DNA of 20,011 bases from an uncultured Oscillospiraceae bacterium (GCA_910588135.1 CAJUOT010000051.1:1-20011); one strand, 5' to 3'. Shown: positions 1 to 7,013, numbered from the stretch's first letter. The notes: a model not told the origin generated them from the sequence alone. Translations and numbers: made by a program.

Positions 1-2
1 AA

Positions 3-509
3 CTTCCGAAGTACCACGCAGAGGATGCCCACGATGCCATTATCGACATGGAGACTTTCCAGGCGGTGCAGACAGAAAAAGCACGACGGGCGGCGCGGTT
101 CATCAAAAAGCCAACACCCAAGAAAACATACCCGTTCACAAGCCTTCTGGTCTGTGACGGCTGCGGAAAGAACTATCGGCGCAAGGTCACGAAAACGGGT
201 CCTGTCTGGGTCTGCGGCACCTTCAATTCGATGGGCAAAGCCGCCTGTGCTTCCAAGCAGATTCCAGAGGAAACCCTGCAGGCAGTGACCGCAGAAGTGC
301 TTGGGCAGATGGATTTTTCAGAGGAATTACTCCACAGGCTGATAAAGAGCATTCTGGTCTGCAATGAAAATGTATTGATTTTCCGCTTTTATGACGGTTC
401 AGAAGTCACACGAAAATGGAAAGACCGCTCACGCAGCCAAAGTTGGACGGACGAGATGAAAGCAACCGCCCGTCAGAAAGCCCTGGAAAGGAGGAACCAG
501 AATGCCTAA
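3..509 (+). CDS. Large serine recombinase, C-terminal part (5' end outside window)
   Basis: The reading frame is open from base 3, so the gene begins upstream of the window. About 168 residues are visible. The start matches the end of the 'Recombinase' domain (an acidic HDAII-MET-FQAVQ segment). A zinc beta-ribbon follows, with a C-x2-C pair (CDGC) and a later C-x10-C pair, then a basic C-terminal tail. The catalytic serine domain is not in view, so it cannot be said whether the protein is intact. It would cut and rejoin DNA at attachment sites for integration or excision. It overlaps the next recombinase by 8 bp (502-509), which implies translational coupling and joint action. Family assignment is firm; specificity is unknown. 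Confidence 0.85.
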   Translation, partial: LPKYHAEDAHDAIIDMETFQAVQTEKARRAARFIKKPTPKKTYPFTSLLVCDGCGKNYRRKVTKTGPVWVCGTFNSMGKAACASKQIPEETLQAVTAEVLGQMDFSEELLHRLIKSILVCNENVLIFRFYDGSEVTRKWKDRSRSQSWTDEMKATARQKALERRNQNA

Positions 510-2082
510 AGTTACAATGATACCCGCAACCATAAACCCTCTGACGCATCTGCCTTCGGTAGCAGCACGGAAAAGACGTGTCGCCGGATACGCCCGTGTT
601 TCTACCGACAGTGATGAGCAGTTCACCAGTTATGAGGCACAGATTGATTATTACACCAAGTTCATACAGTCCAAGCCGGAATGGGAGTTCGTAAAAGTCT
701 ACACGGACGAGGGCATTTCCGGCACTAACACCAAACGCCGTGAAGGGTTCAAAGAGATGATTGCCGATGCCCTTGACGGTCAGATTGACCTCATCGTCAC
801 CAAGTCGGTCAGCCGATTTGCGAGAAATACGGTTGACAGTCTGGTAACCATCCGAAAGCTGAAAGAGAACGGCGTGGAGTGCTACTTTGAAAAAGAGGGC
901 ATCTACACCTTTGACGGCAAGGGCGAATTGCTCATCACCATCATGTCCTCTCTGGCGCAGGAAGAAAGCCGCAGCATTTCCGAAAACATCACCTGGGGAC
1001 AGCGCAAGAGCTTCTCCGATGGCAAAGTGCATCTGCCGTACAAACGCTTCCTCGGCTATGAAAAGGGCGAGGACGGACGGCCTGCGGTTGTCGAAAGCGA
1101 AGCAAGGGTCGTAAAGCTGATTTACGGGCTTTTCCTTGAGGGCAAGACCCAGGCAGGCATTTGCAGGTACCTGGAGGAATTGGGCATCCCGTCACCGGGC
1201 GGCAAGCAGACATGGAGCAAGACCACGATCACCAGTATCCTTCAGAATGAGAAATACAAGGGTGATGCACTGCTCCAGAAGAAATTCACGGTAGATTTTC
1301 TGGAAAAGAAAATGAAGCCCAACGAGGGTGAAGTCCCACAGTATTATGTGACGGGCAGTCATCCCGCCATCATTGAGCCGGACGAATGGGAGCAGGTGCA
1401 GGCGGAGTTTGCCAGACGGAAGATCCTGGGCAAAGCCTACAGCGGCAAAAGTGTTCTTTCTGCCAAACTGGTCTGCGAGGATTGCGGTGCCTTCTTCGGT
1501 CCCAAGGTATGGCACTCCACTGACCAGTACCGTCGCACCATTTGGCAGTGTAACGGCAAATTTGCAAACGAGGAACGCTGCCACACTCCCGTAGTGGACA
1601 CCGAAACCATACAGCGGCTTTTCATAAAAGCCTACAATCTGATGATGCAGGATCGGGTGCAGATCATTAAGCAGTGTGAAGCGTGGCGTGCGCGGCTGAT
1701 GGATTTCGGAACACTGGATGCCGACATTGAACGGCAGCTTGAAGAGACCCAGGTTGTTGCCGAACTGGTCAAAGCGGCAGTCAAGGAAAACGCATCCACA
1801 GCACAGTCCCAGGAAGCCTACCTTAAAAAGTACGAGGCCCTCACCGAACGGTACGAGAAGGCGGCTGCGGAACTGGAGCGGTTGCAAAGCCTACGCACCA
1901 CCCGAAGCCAACAGGACAAAAAGATGGCACTTTACATCCGTACCCTCAAGAAACAGCCGGAAGTGATGCATGACTGGAACGACACCATCTGGACGGTGAT
2001 GATTGAAAAGGCCATTGTTCATAAGGATGGACAAATCACATTTGTTTTCCAGAACGACACGGAAATCAAGGTCGGAGCGTAA
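502..2082 (+). CDS. Large serine recombinase (site-specific integrase/excisionase)
   Basis: This 526-residue protein has the full layout of a large serine recombinase. The N-terminal resolvase domain (about residues 26-170) has the catalytic motif GYARVSTD with nucleophile Ser34 and Arg32, a DEGISGT segment near 69-75 and SRFARN at 104-109. The Recombinase DNA-binding domain follows. A zinc beta-ribbon near residues 322-365 has CEDC and a later C-x9-C pair. A charged coiled coil lies at about 400-475, and a short beta-rich tail ends the protein. All expected active-site motifs are present, so it looks functional. The start is supported by a strong GGAAAGGAGG (485-494) seven bases upstream and by the overlap with the preceding recombinase gene. 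It ends on a stop codon inside a terminator hairpin. It probably integrates or excises the element on the left, perhaps together with its neighbour. Confidence 0.93.
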   Translation: MPKVTMIPATINPLTHLPSVAARKRRVAGYARVSTDSDEQFTSYEAQIDYYTKFIQSKPEWEFVKVYTDEGISGTNTKRREGFKEMIADALDGQIDLIVTKSVSRFARNTVDSLVTIRKLKENGVECYFEKEGIYTFDGKGELLITIMSSLAQEESRSISENITWGQRKSFSDGKVHLPYKRFLGYEKGEDGRPAVVESEARVVKLIYGLFLEGKTQAGICRYLEELGIPSPGGKQTWSKTTITSILQNEKYKGDALLQKKFTVDFLEKKMKPNEGEVPQYYVTGSHPAIIEPDEWEQVQAEFARRKILGKAYSGKSVLSAKLVCEDCGAFFGPKVWHSTDQYRRTIWQCNGKFANEERCHTPVVDTETIQRLFIKAYNLMMQDRVQIIKQCEAWRARLMDFGTLDADIERQLEETQVVAELVKAAVKENASTAQSQEAYLKKYEALTERYEKAAAELERLQSLRTTRSQQDKKMALYIRTLKKQPEVMHDWNDTIWTVMIEKAIVHKDGQITFVFQNDTEIKVGA

Positions 2083-2098
2083 CTGCTCCGGCTTTTTT
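2071..2098 (+). terminator. Rho-independent terminator of the recombinase operon
   Basis: An 8-bp stem, GTCGGAGC pairing with GCTCCGGC (one T-G wobble), has a 6-base loop and is followed directly by six T (2093-2098). The recombinase stop codon (2080-2082) lies in the loop, so the gene and its terminator are fused with no spacing. Confidence 0.85.
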
Positions 2099-2121
2099 CT
2101 TTGCCGAGGAATAATTAAAAG

Positions 2122-2153
2122 ATGCACACCCCTTGGCTCAAAATGCACACCCC
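2122..2153. repeat. Direct repeat of 11 bp, possible recombinase or attachment site
   Basis: ATGCACACCCC occurs twice, at 2122-2132 and 2143-2153, with a 21-bp period (about two helical turns). The copies lie in the non-coding stretch between the recombinase terminator and the tRNA terminator, where the element end is expected. A helically phased pair would suit protein binding. No second element end is in view, so a role as an att site is inference. Confidence 0.4.
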
Positions 2154-2195
2154 ACAGACCTTTCGTTAAATGGTATAGAGGGGTAAAACGGAAAA

Positions 2196-2232
2196 GGCTC
2201 CACGGTGACAATTTCAGAATCACCGTAGAGCC
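2196..2232. other. Imperfect inverted repeat (hairpin) near the element end
   Basis: GGCTCcACGGTGA (2196-2208) pairs with TCACCGTaGAGCC (2220-2232) with a single internal mismatch and an 11-base loop. On the minus strand it is followed by TTTTCCGTTTT, so it could be a weak second terminator for transcripts leaving the tRNA gene. It could also be part of the element end. No gene was found in 2099-2281. Confidence 0.4.
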
Positions 2233-2281
2233 TGTTATCGTTAAAAAGTATATGAAAACCCTTGCAAATAGGAGCTTTTAC

Positions 2282-2335
2282 AAAAAGAAACTGGACACCA
2301 ATCAAGATACCCATTGTATCAAAATTGGTGTCCAG
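2282..2335 (-). terminator. Intrinsic terminator downstream of tRNA-Arg
   Basis: A long stem pairs CTGGACACCAAT (2291-2302) with ATTGGTGTCCAG (2324-2335). An inner stem GATAC/GTATC (2306-2310 with 2316-2320) sits inside it. On the minus strand it is followed by TTTCTTTTTG (plus positions 2290-2281). It begins four bases beyond the CCA end of the tRNA gene and closes that transcript. Confidence 0.8.
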
Positions 2336-2338
2336 TTA

Positions 2339-2415
2339 TGGTACGCCCGAAGGGACTCGAACCCCCAACATTCAGAACCGGAATCTGACGCTCTATCCAA
2401 TTGAACTACGGGCGC
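2339..2415 (-). tRNA. tRNA-Arg, anticodon CCG
   Basis: The minus strand folds into a complete cloverleaf. The acceptor stem GCGCCCG pairs with CGGGCGT (one G-T pair) and the D stem is GTTC/GAGC. The anticodon stem TCAGA/TCTGA encloses loop TTCCGGT, so the anticodon is CCG, reading CGG. The variable loop is ATGTT and the T arm is GGGGG-TTCGAGT-CCCTT. The mature part is 2342-2415, with discriminator A at 2342. The CCA end is encoded in the DNA (2341-2339). The gene lies 47 bp downstream of argS on the same strand and is followed by its own terminator. Confidence 0.95.
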
Positions 2416-2417
2416 AC

Positions 2418-2455
2418 ACCGGGGCGGCCCACCCAGAATGGGCCGCCCTGCCGGT
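2418..2455 (-). other. GC-rich hairpin between argS and tRNA-Arg
   Basis: A perfect 10-bp stem, GGGCGGCCCA (2422-2431) with TGGGCCGCCC (2439-2448), has a 7-base loop. An outer ACCG/CGGT pairing (2418-2421 with 2452-2455) extends it after a 3-base bulge. It starts 8 bp after the argS stop and ends 3 bp before the tRNA. There is no T-run after it on the minus strand. It may be a weak argS terminator, or a structure marking where a joint argS-tRNA transcript is processed. Confidence 0.5.
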
Positions 2456-2462
2456 TTACGTT

Positions 2463-4124
2463 TTACATGGACTCCGGTGCGGACACGCCCAGCAGATCCA
2501 GGGCGTTGCGCAGGGTGACCTGCAGCGCCTTCACCAGTCCCAGCCTCTGGTTGGTCAGCTCCGGGTCGTCCGGGTTGTTCACACGGGTGCCGTTGTAATA
2601 GCTGTGGAACAGCTTCACCAGGGCCAGGATATAGTCCGCGATGTTGTTGGGCTTGCGCAGCTTGGCCGCTTTGGCCACCAGGGCGGGGAACTCGCCCATC
2701 TGCTTGAGCAGCAGAAGCTCCTTCTCGTCGGTGAGCCGGTCGTAGCGCTCCTCCTGGTGGAATTCCGGAATATCCTTGTTGCGCAGGATGGAACACATCC
2801 GGGAGTAGGCATACTGGGCATAGTACACTGGGTTGTCGTTATCCTTGGCGGCGGCCTGCTTCATGTCGAAGTCCATCTGGGAAGAGATGTCCTTGGACAC
2901 AAAGAACCACCGGGCGGCGTCCACCCCTACGTCCTCGCAAAGCTCCCGCAGGGTGATGGCGTTGCCTGTCCGCTTGGACATCTTGACCTCCACGCCGTCC
3001 TCCACCATCCGCACCATCTGGATGATATCCACCGTCAGCGACCCCTTGGGATAGCCCAGCGCAGTGAGGGCGGCCTGCATCCGGGTGATATAGGAGTGGT
3101 GGTCGGCGCCCCACAGGTTCACCATCACGGGATAGCCCCGCTCCACCTTGTAGACGTGGTTGGCAATGTCGGGGGTGAGGTAGGACAGGGTTCCGTCGCT
3201 CTTGCGCAGGACCCGGTCCTTGTCGTCGCCGTAGTCTGTGCTCTTGAGCCAGAGGGCCCCGTCCTGCTCATACAGCAGGCCCATCTCGTCCATGCGCTTG
3301 AGGCAGGCGTTGATCCGCTCCATGTTGTTCTCGTAGAAGAAGGTCTCGTGAATCCAGGACTGCATATGCACCCGGTAGAGCGCCAGATCCTTCTCAATCT
3401 TCTTCAGCTCCCGGGTCTTGCCCTCCATCATGAAGTAATCCAGCCGCGCCTTGGGGTCGGCGTCCAGCCACTTCTCCCCGTCCTGTCTGGCAATGTCAAT
3501 GGCGATCTGCTTCACATCGTCGGCGTGATACCCGTTCTCAGGCAGGGGATACTCCTTGCCGAAATACTCAAAATACCGGGAGATCAGCGACTCGCCCAGC
3601 ATGACAATCTGGTTGCCGGCGTCGTTGACGTAAAACTCCCGCAGCACGTCGTACCCGCTCTTCTCCAGCAGGCGGCAGATGGCATCGCCCCAGGCCGCGC
3701 CACGGGCGTGGCCGCAGTGCAGGTCGCCGGTGGGGTTGGCGGACACCCATTCCACCAGGATGTGGACCCCGTCGCCGGAGGTGTTCTGGCCATAGCTGTC
3801 CCCCGCGTCCAGAATCTGGTTGATGAGGGCGGACAGCGCGCCGCTCTTCAGCTTGAAGTTAATGAAGCCAGGCTTGGCCACGGTGACCGACTCGGCCTCG
3901 GGCAGCAGCTCCTGGAGCTTTTCCACCAAGGGCTGCGCGATGTCCATGGGGCTCTTGTGGAGCTCCCGGGCCAGCTTCATGGCCGCGCCGGTGGCGTAGT
4001 CGCCCAGCTTGGGGTCCCGGGGGACCTCCACCGTCAGCACCGAGTCCTCCGGCTCCAGCCCGTACACCTGGCTGACCGCCTCTTTGACAGCCAGGAAAAT
4101 CTTCTGTTCAAAATCGTTCATCAT
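2463..4124 (-). CDS. argS: Arginine--tRNA ligase
   Basis: This 553-residue protein is a class I synthetase that charges tRNA-Arg with arginine using ATP, at a usual length for the family. The N-terminal Add-1 domain recognises the tRNA elbow (VPRDPKLGDYAT, near 34-45). The catalytic domain opens with WVSANPTGDLHCGHARG, whose HCGH at 136-139 is the HIGH signature. KMSKRTG is at about 381-387. The C-terminal DALR anticodon-binding domain ends in a conserved ALDLLG segment. ATG at 4124 is preceded by GGAGGG with 5-base spacing, and a second ATG follows directly, so the true start may be one codon later. It lies 12 bp after argR, almost certainly in one operon, and its substrate tRNA-Arg(CCG) is the next gene. 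Confidence 0.97.
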   Translation of the reverse strand: MMNDFEQKIFLAVKEAVSQVYGLEPEDSVLTVEVPRDPKLGDYATGAAMKLARELHKSPMDIAQPLVEKLQELLPEAESVTVAKPGFINFKLKSGALSALINQILDAGDSYGQNTSGDGVHILVEWVSANPTGDLHCGHARGAAWGDAICRLLEKSGYDVLREFYVNDAGNQIVMLGESLISRYFEYFGKEYPLPENGYHADDVKQIAIDIARQDGEKWLDADPKARLDYFMMEGKTRELKKIEKDLALYRVHMQSWIHETFFYENNMERINACLKRMDEMGLLYEQDGALWLKSTDYGDDKDRVLRKSDGTLSYLTPDIANHVYKVERGYPVMVNLWGADHHSYITRMQAALTALGYPKGSLTVDIIQMVRMVEDGVEVKMSKRTGNAITLRELCEDVGVDAARWFFVSKDISSQMDFDMKQAAAKDNDNPVYYAQYAYSRMCSILRNKDIPEFHQEERYDRLTDEKELLLLKQMGEFPALVAKAAKLRKPNNIADYILALVKLFHSYYNGTRVNNPDDPELTNQRLGLVKALQVTLRNALDLLGVSAPESM

Positions 4125-4136
4125 GATTACCCTCCA

Positions 4137-4607
4137 TTATGGCAGCGCCCGTTTTCCACTCAGCAGCTCCTGAATCACCTGCAGCAGGTCCTCGGCGGCG
4201 CCGGAATCCTTCATCACCAGCAGAATGGTGTCGTTCCCCGCAATGCTCCCCACAAGGCCGTGCTGCTCCAGGTGGTCCACAAAGGAGCCCACCGCGCCGG
4301 CCAGACCAGGCAGCGCCTTGAGTACGATGATATTCTGGGCCGCCTCTACGGAGACCACGGCCATCCTGGCAATGTTCAGCAGCTTCCGCTGGTCGTCGTC
4401 CTCTATGGACAGCGGGTTGATGCCGTACCGGATGGTCCCGTTGGGCTCCATCTGCTTGACAATCCCCAGGGTGTGCAGATCCCGTGAGAGGGTCGCCTGG
4501 GTGCAGTGAACCCCGTTTTGCTCCAGCAGCGCCTGGAGCTGCTGCTGCGTCTCCACCGGCTGTCTGGAAATGAGCTCCAGGATCAGCTTCTGGCGGTCCT
4601 TTTTCAT
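4137..4607 (-). CDS. argR: Arginine repressor ArgR
   Basis: The 156-residue length is typical of ArgR/AhrC. The N-terminal winged helix-turn-helix (residues 1-70) has the recognition segment CTQATLSRDL with the conserved Ser41-Arg42 pair. The C-terminal oligomerisation and arginine-binding domain carries GSIAGNDTILLV at 120-131, the family's ligand motif, which includes Asp126. In this family the hexamer binds ARG boxes when arginine is present, repressing biosynthesis and, in several Firmicutes, activating arginine catabolism. The start has GGGAGGA six bases upstream. It heads an argR-argS unit and lies in the same block as the arc genes, so these are the likely targets. Autoregulation is possible because an ARG-box-like site lies about 110 bp upstream. 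Confidence 0.96.
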   Translation of the reverse strand: MKKDRQKLILELISRQPVETQQQLQALLEQNGVHCTQATLSRDLHTLGIVKQMEPNGTIRYGINPLSIEDDDQRKLLNIARMAVVSVEAAQNIIVLKALPGLAGAVGSFVDHLEQHGLVGSIAGNDTILLVMKDSGAAEDLLQVIQELLSGKRALP

Positions 4608-4667
4608 GAGCGGTCCTCCCCTTCACGAGCTGCTGTGAAAAGAGCGATTTGCCCCATAAATAAGAAA

Positions 4668-4732
4668 ATTATATTCTGCCTCAATTTTTAGGGCTGGATA
4701 TTTTTTCGCATTTTTCTTGTATATTCTTGCAT
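4668..4732 (-). promoter_or_regulatory. Candidate argR-argS promoter (-10) and upstream ARG-box-like site
   Basis: The 155-bp gap upstream of argR is clearly AT-rich against its surroundings. On the minus strand a perfect -10 hexamer TATAAT lies at 4673-4668, but no convincing -35 stands 16-18 bp upstream, as is common at regulated promoters. At 4717-4732 the sequence TTGTATATTCTTGCAT resembles the ArgR operator (TGNAT, four A/T, ATNCA) with two mismatches. Both assignments were made by eye. Confidence 0.35.
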
Positions 4733-4762
4733 TTTTGCATGGCCGGCCCGTGAAAGCCCCGC

Positions 4763-5491
4763 TTAGTTCTGAATCACCAGCTCCGGATTGCCGCGGGTCA
4801 CCACCTGCTTGGCGATCACCACAGCCCCCACATACCGCTCCAGCAGTCCGGCCAGCTCGTCCAGGGCGGCGCGCAGGTCGTCCACTCTGCCGGGATCGAC
4901 GCATTCCATGGCGATGAACTCGGCGGTGGTGGCGTCCGTCACCTGGGTGCGCTGTCCGTCCCGCCAGTTCCAGCAGCGGCACACCACGCCGGCCCCGTCG
5001 TAATAGGCCAGCTCACCGGGCCGGGGCGGGTCCTGCTCGCTCCCGCCGATGGGCAGGAAGTCCTCGCCGCCGGCCATCACCCCCAGGTGAAGATCCCCCT
5101 CCATGGCGGCCATATTTTCCACCCCGATGGGCAGGGCGTACTTCAGGGAGATCGCGTTGGTGATGTCCACGGTTGGGGCGATGGTGCCCACCGGCTCTCC
5201 TTTGGCCACCCGCTTCAGGAGGGCTTCAATGGAGCAGCGTGCCCCCTTCTTGGTGGGGAATTTCTGATATGCCTCCCGCCAGACGGCCACCGGCCGGTTC
5301 TGGGACAGGGGGATATTCCCGTCCAGATGGGCCAAAGCGGCGGCGTTGGCGTCTTTCAGCAGGGCCTCCACTTCCGCGGCCTGCGCAGGGGAAAGCTGGG
5401 CGGCCTCGTTGACGCTGTCCACGGTGAGCACGCCGATGGCGGCGTCCGGAAACAGCTCCCAAAACGAGGGATCGGCAACAAACTTTTTCAT
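4763..5491 (-). CDS. B3/B4 tRNA-binding-domain protein (phenylalanyl-tRNA synthetase beta-like)
   Basis: This soluble protein of 242 residues resembles the B3/B4 domain of the PheRS beta chain, seen as a stand-alone family in many bacteria. Recognisable segments are the N-terminal strand-rich part with DAAIGVLTVDSV, then REAYQKFPTKKGARCSIEAL, IAPTVDITNAISLKYALPIG, the LGVMAGGEDFLPIGG core and a terminal VVIAKQVVTRGNPELVI. In PheRS this domain takes part in editing misacylated tRNA. Some stand-alone members are thought to hydrolyse mischarged tRNA or act on amino-acid derivatives, but the function here is unproven. The start at 5491 is preferred over an ATG 69 bp upstream because AAAGGAG stands 10 bases before it and the family sequence begins there. 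It has its own promoter and lies between the AraC regulator and argR. Confidence 0.82.
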   Translation of the reverse strand: MKKFVADPSFWELFPDAAIGVLTVDSVNEAAQLSPAQAAEVEALLKDANAAALAHLDGNIPLSQNRPVAVWREAYQKFPTKKGARCSIEALLKRVAKGEPVGTIAPTVDITNAISLKYALPIGVENMAAMEGDLHLGVMAGGEDFLPIGGSEQDPPRPGELAYYDGAGVVCRCWNWRDGQRTQVTDATTAEFIAMECVDPGRVDDLRAALDELAGLLERYVGAVVIAKQVVTRGNPELVIQN

Positions 5492-5565
5492 GTGATACAG
5501 TCTCCTTTGTATATGGTATCCTGCGTCGGCCACGAAAAACATTTGCGGCCGGAAAGGCATCTATC

Positions 5566-5598
5566 AGTATATGCCCTCCCGGCCTGTATTGCAATACA
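5566..5598 (-). promoter_or_regulatory. Promoter of the B3/B4 gene with a palindromic operator over the -35
   Basis: On the minus strand, -35 TTGCAA (5594-5589) and -10 TATACT (5571-5566) are separated by exactly 17 bp. The -35 lies in the middle of a perfect 14-bp palindrome, TGTATTGCAATACA (5585-5598). A dimeric regulator bound there would compete with RNA polymerase. The leader to the start codon is about 65-70 bases. Confidence 0.6.
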
Positions 5599-5644
5599 TA
5601 ATTTCTGCATATCCGTATTATTTGCCCGGGTGCTTTTGCGTGTC

Positions 5645-6958
5645 TTATCCCTTGGCCTCCCCCGGCTCCCGGACCTTTGCCCGTTTTGCCTCGCTTCCGT
5701 CCGGCTTTTGAAGGGTGATCCGGTTCCGGAACTCCGTGGGCGTCATGCCCTTGAATTTATAAAAATTCGTGTTGAAGGTTTTGATGTTGTTGTACCCCAC
5801 CTCAAAGGCCACGTCAATGACATAGTATTCCGTGGATGCCAGCAGCTCGCAGGCCCGGTTCACCCGCACAAAGTTGAGCAGCGTCTCAAAATTCATGTCG
5901 GAGTAGTACAGCATCAGCCGGTTCATCTCCGCCACCGAGACGCCGAACTGGGCCGCCACCTGGCTGGCGTTCAGCTTTTCAGCGGTAAAATTTTTGTAGA
6001 TATAGTCCGTGACCTCAAAGGCCACGTTTTTGTTGGTCCGGTTGAACTTTGTTTTGGATTTGCTGTAAATCTTCCGGAACTTGATGGGCGGGACCCCCAC
6101 CTGGTTTACAAAGTGCTTGGAGAGGTGGGAGGCGTCCACAAAGCCGGTGAGGGTGGCAATGGCGTCCAGGTTCAGGTCGGTATAAATCAGGTAGTCGGAG
6201 GCCTTCTCAATGCGGATGCTGGACAGCAGCTTGGAGAAGGTGGTTCCGGTGGTCTCGGCAATCCGCTTGGACAGGGTGGATTCCGAAATGAAAAATGCGC
6301 CCGCCACGCTGGACAGGGTCAGCCGCTCCGCGGAATGGGCGTACAGGTAGCTGAGTATGGAATTCTCCGCGGCAATCCCTTTTTCGTAGTCCTTCTCCCC
6401 CCGGACGGCCATGACGTAGCGCCGGTACATAATCATCAGCTCAATGAGCTTGTTGGTGACATAGAGCTGGGCCAGCGGCCGGTCCGGCGGCGGGGTGGCC
6501 CGGGTGGACTCCACCCCCAGTTCCGACTTGAGATGCTCGGCCAGGGCGTCCACATACTGGGTCTGCACTGAGTCCAGGTAGACCACCGGCTCCATGGACA
6601 AAAAGCGCAGCAGCTCGGAGCTGTCTTCTTCCAGACCGGGAAAGCCCTTGAGCATGGAGTTGATATACTGGTAATCGTAGACAATCCGCATGAACTGGAG
6701 AGTCTCCTGCACCGCGGTGATCTCCGTAATGGTCCAGGGCGTGATGGCCACCAGCATATTGGGCGTCACGTCATAGGCCACGCCGCCCACTTCAATGACG
6801 CCCCGGCCCCGCTTGATGTAGAGGAACCGGGCGGACTGGTGGATCAGCGCCCTGGTGGGGGCCTGGATGGCCTCGTAGTCGAAGGAGCAGATGGCGGCCG
6901 GGTCGGAGGAGGCGGCCAGATTGTCTTGCATCGCCGCAGGTCGGTTCAAACGGATCAC
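5645..6958 (-). CDS. AraC-family transcriptional regulator with two AraC-type HTH modules
   Basis: From a GTG start the protein has 437 residues, well above the usual 280-300. The N-terminal third (about 31-95) looks like a cupin-type ligand domain (FLYIKRGRGVIEVGG). Two separate AraC DNA-binding modules follow. The first (about 199-298) has LTLSSVAGAFFISESTLSKRI and IATLTGFVDASHLSKHF. The second (about 315-414) has LNASQVAAQFGVSVAEMNRL and the textbook ending DVAFEVGYNNIKTFNTNFYKFKGMTPTEFR. Most relatives have only one module. GTG at 6958 is chosen because AAAGG stands 6 bases upstream; an ATG at 6931 has no ribosome binding site. It lies just downstream of the arc genes on the same strand, so it may regulate them in response to a small molecule. 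The ligand is unknown. Confidence 0.88.
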   Translation of the reverse strand: MIRLNRPAAMQDNLAASSDPAAICSFDYEAIQAPTRALIHQSARFLYIKRGRGVIEVGGVAYDVTPNMLVAITPWTITEITAVQETLQFMRIVYDYQYINSMLKGFPGLEEDSSELLRFLSMEPVVYLDSVQTQYVDALAEHLKSELGVESTRATPPPDRPLAQLYVTNKLIELMIMYRRYVMAVRGEKDYEKGIAAENSILSYLYAHSAERLTLSSVAGAFFISESTLSKRIAETTGTTFSKLLSSIRIEKASDYLIYTDLNLDAIATLTGFVDASHLSKHFVNQVGVPPIKFRKIYSKSKTKFNRTNKNVAFEVTDYIYKNFTAEKLNASQVAAQFGVSVAEMNRLMLYYSDMNFETLLNFVRVNRACELLASTEYYVIDVAFEVGYNNIKTFNTNFYKFKGMTPTEFRNRITLQKPDGSEAKRAKVREPGEAKG

Positions 6959-6979
6959 CTTCAGCCTTTCTTCAGGGCG

Positions 6980-7013
6980 GCGCCGCGCGTCTGAACCCGC
7001 AGCGGCGCGGCGC
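6980..7013 (-). other. GC-rich hairpin in the leader of the AraC-family gene
   Basis: GCGCCGCGC (6980-6988) pairs perfectly with GCGCGGCGC (7005-7013), leaving a 16-base loop. It ends 21 bases before the GTG start. No T-run follows and no clear promoter lies between it and the arc terminator. The regulator may therefore be expressed by readthrough from the arc operon, with this hairpin modulating it. Confidence 0.4.

Larger units (their letters stand above)
1..2160. mobile_element. Right end of an integrated element carrying tandem serine recombinases (partial)
   Basis: Two adjacent large serine recombinase genes read rightwards and stop at an intrinsic terminator. After it comes a short non-coding stretch and then a chromosomal tRNA-Arg with its own terminator. 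Recombinase genes at one end are typical of clostridial integrative elements and prophages. The recombinase DNA looks less GC-rich than the argS-arc region beside it, which suggests transfer. The left end lies outside the window. The right boundary is inferred to fall somewhere between 2098 and 2290, and 2160 is only a placeholder just past a short direct repeat. Whether this is an ICE, a prophage or a degraded island cannot be told from here. Confidence 0.55.

Noticed and set aside
2302..2796. A minus-strand frame whose C-terminal part reads through the tRNA-Arg gene
   Set aside because: It is out of frame with argS and runs through a tRNA, giving the well-known spurious 'VVQLDRASDSG...FESLRA'-type peptide of tRNA read as protein.
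2262..4487. A long open plus-strand frame (about 740 codons) antisense to argS and argR
   Set aside because: The opposite strand has complete catalytic motifs for ArgRS and ArgR. The plus frame is rich in His, Gln, Val and Leu with no recognisable domain, as expected from the reverse complement of a GC-rich gene.
4738..4752. GGCCGGCC palindrome after the B3/B4 gene as a terminator
   Set aside because: It is an 8-bp self-complementary stretch with no loop and no T-run in the right direction, so it does not form a credible terminator.
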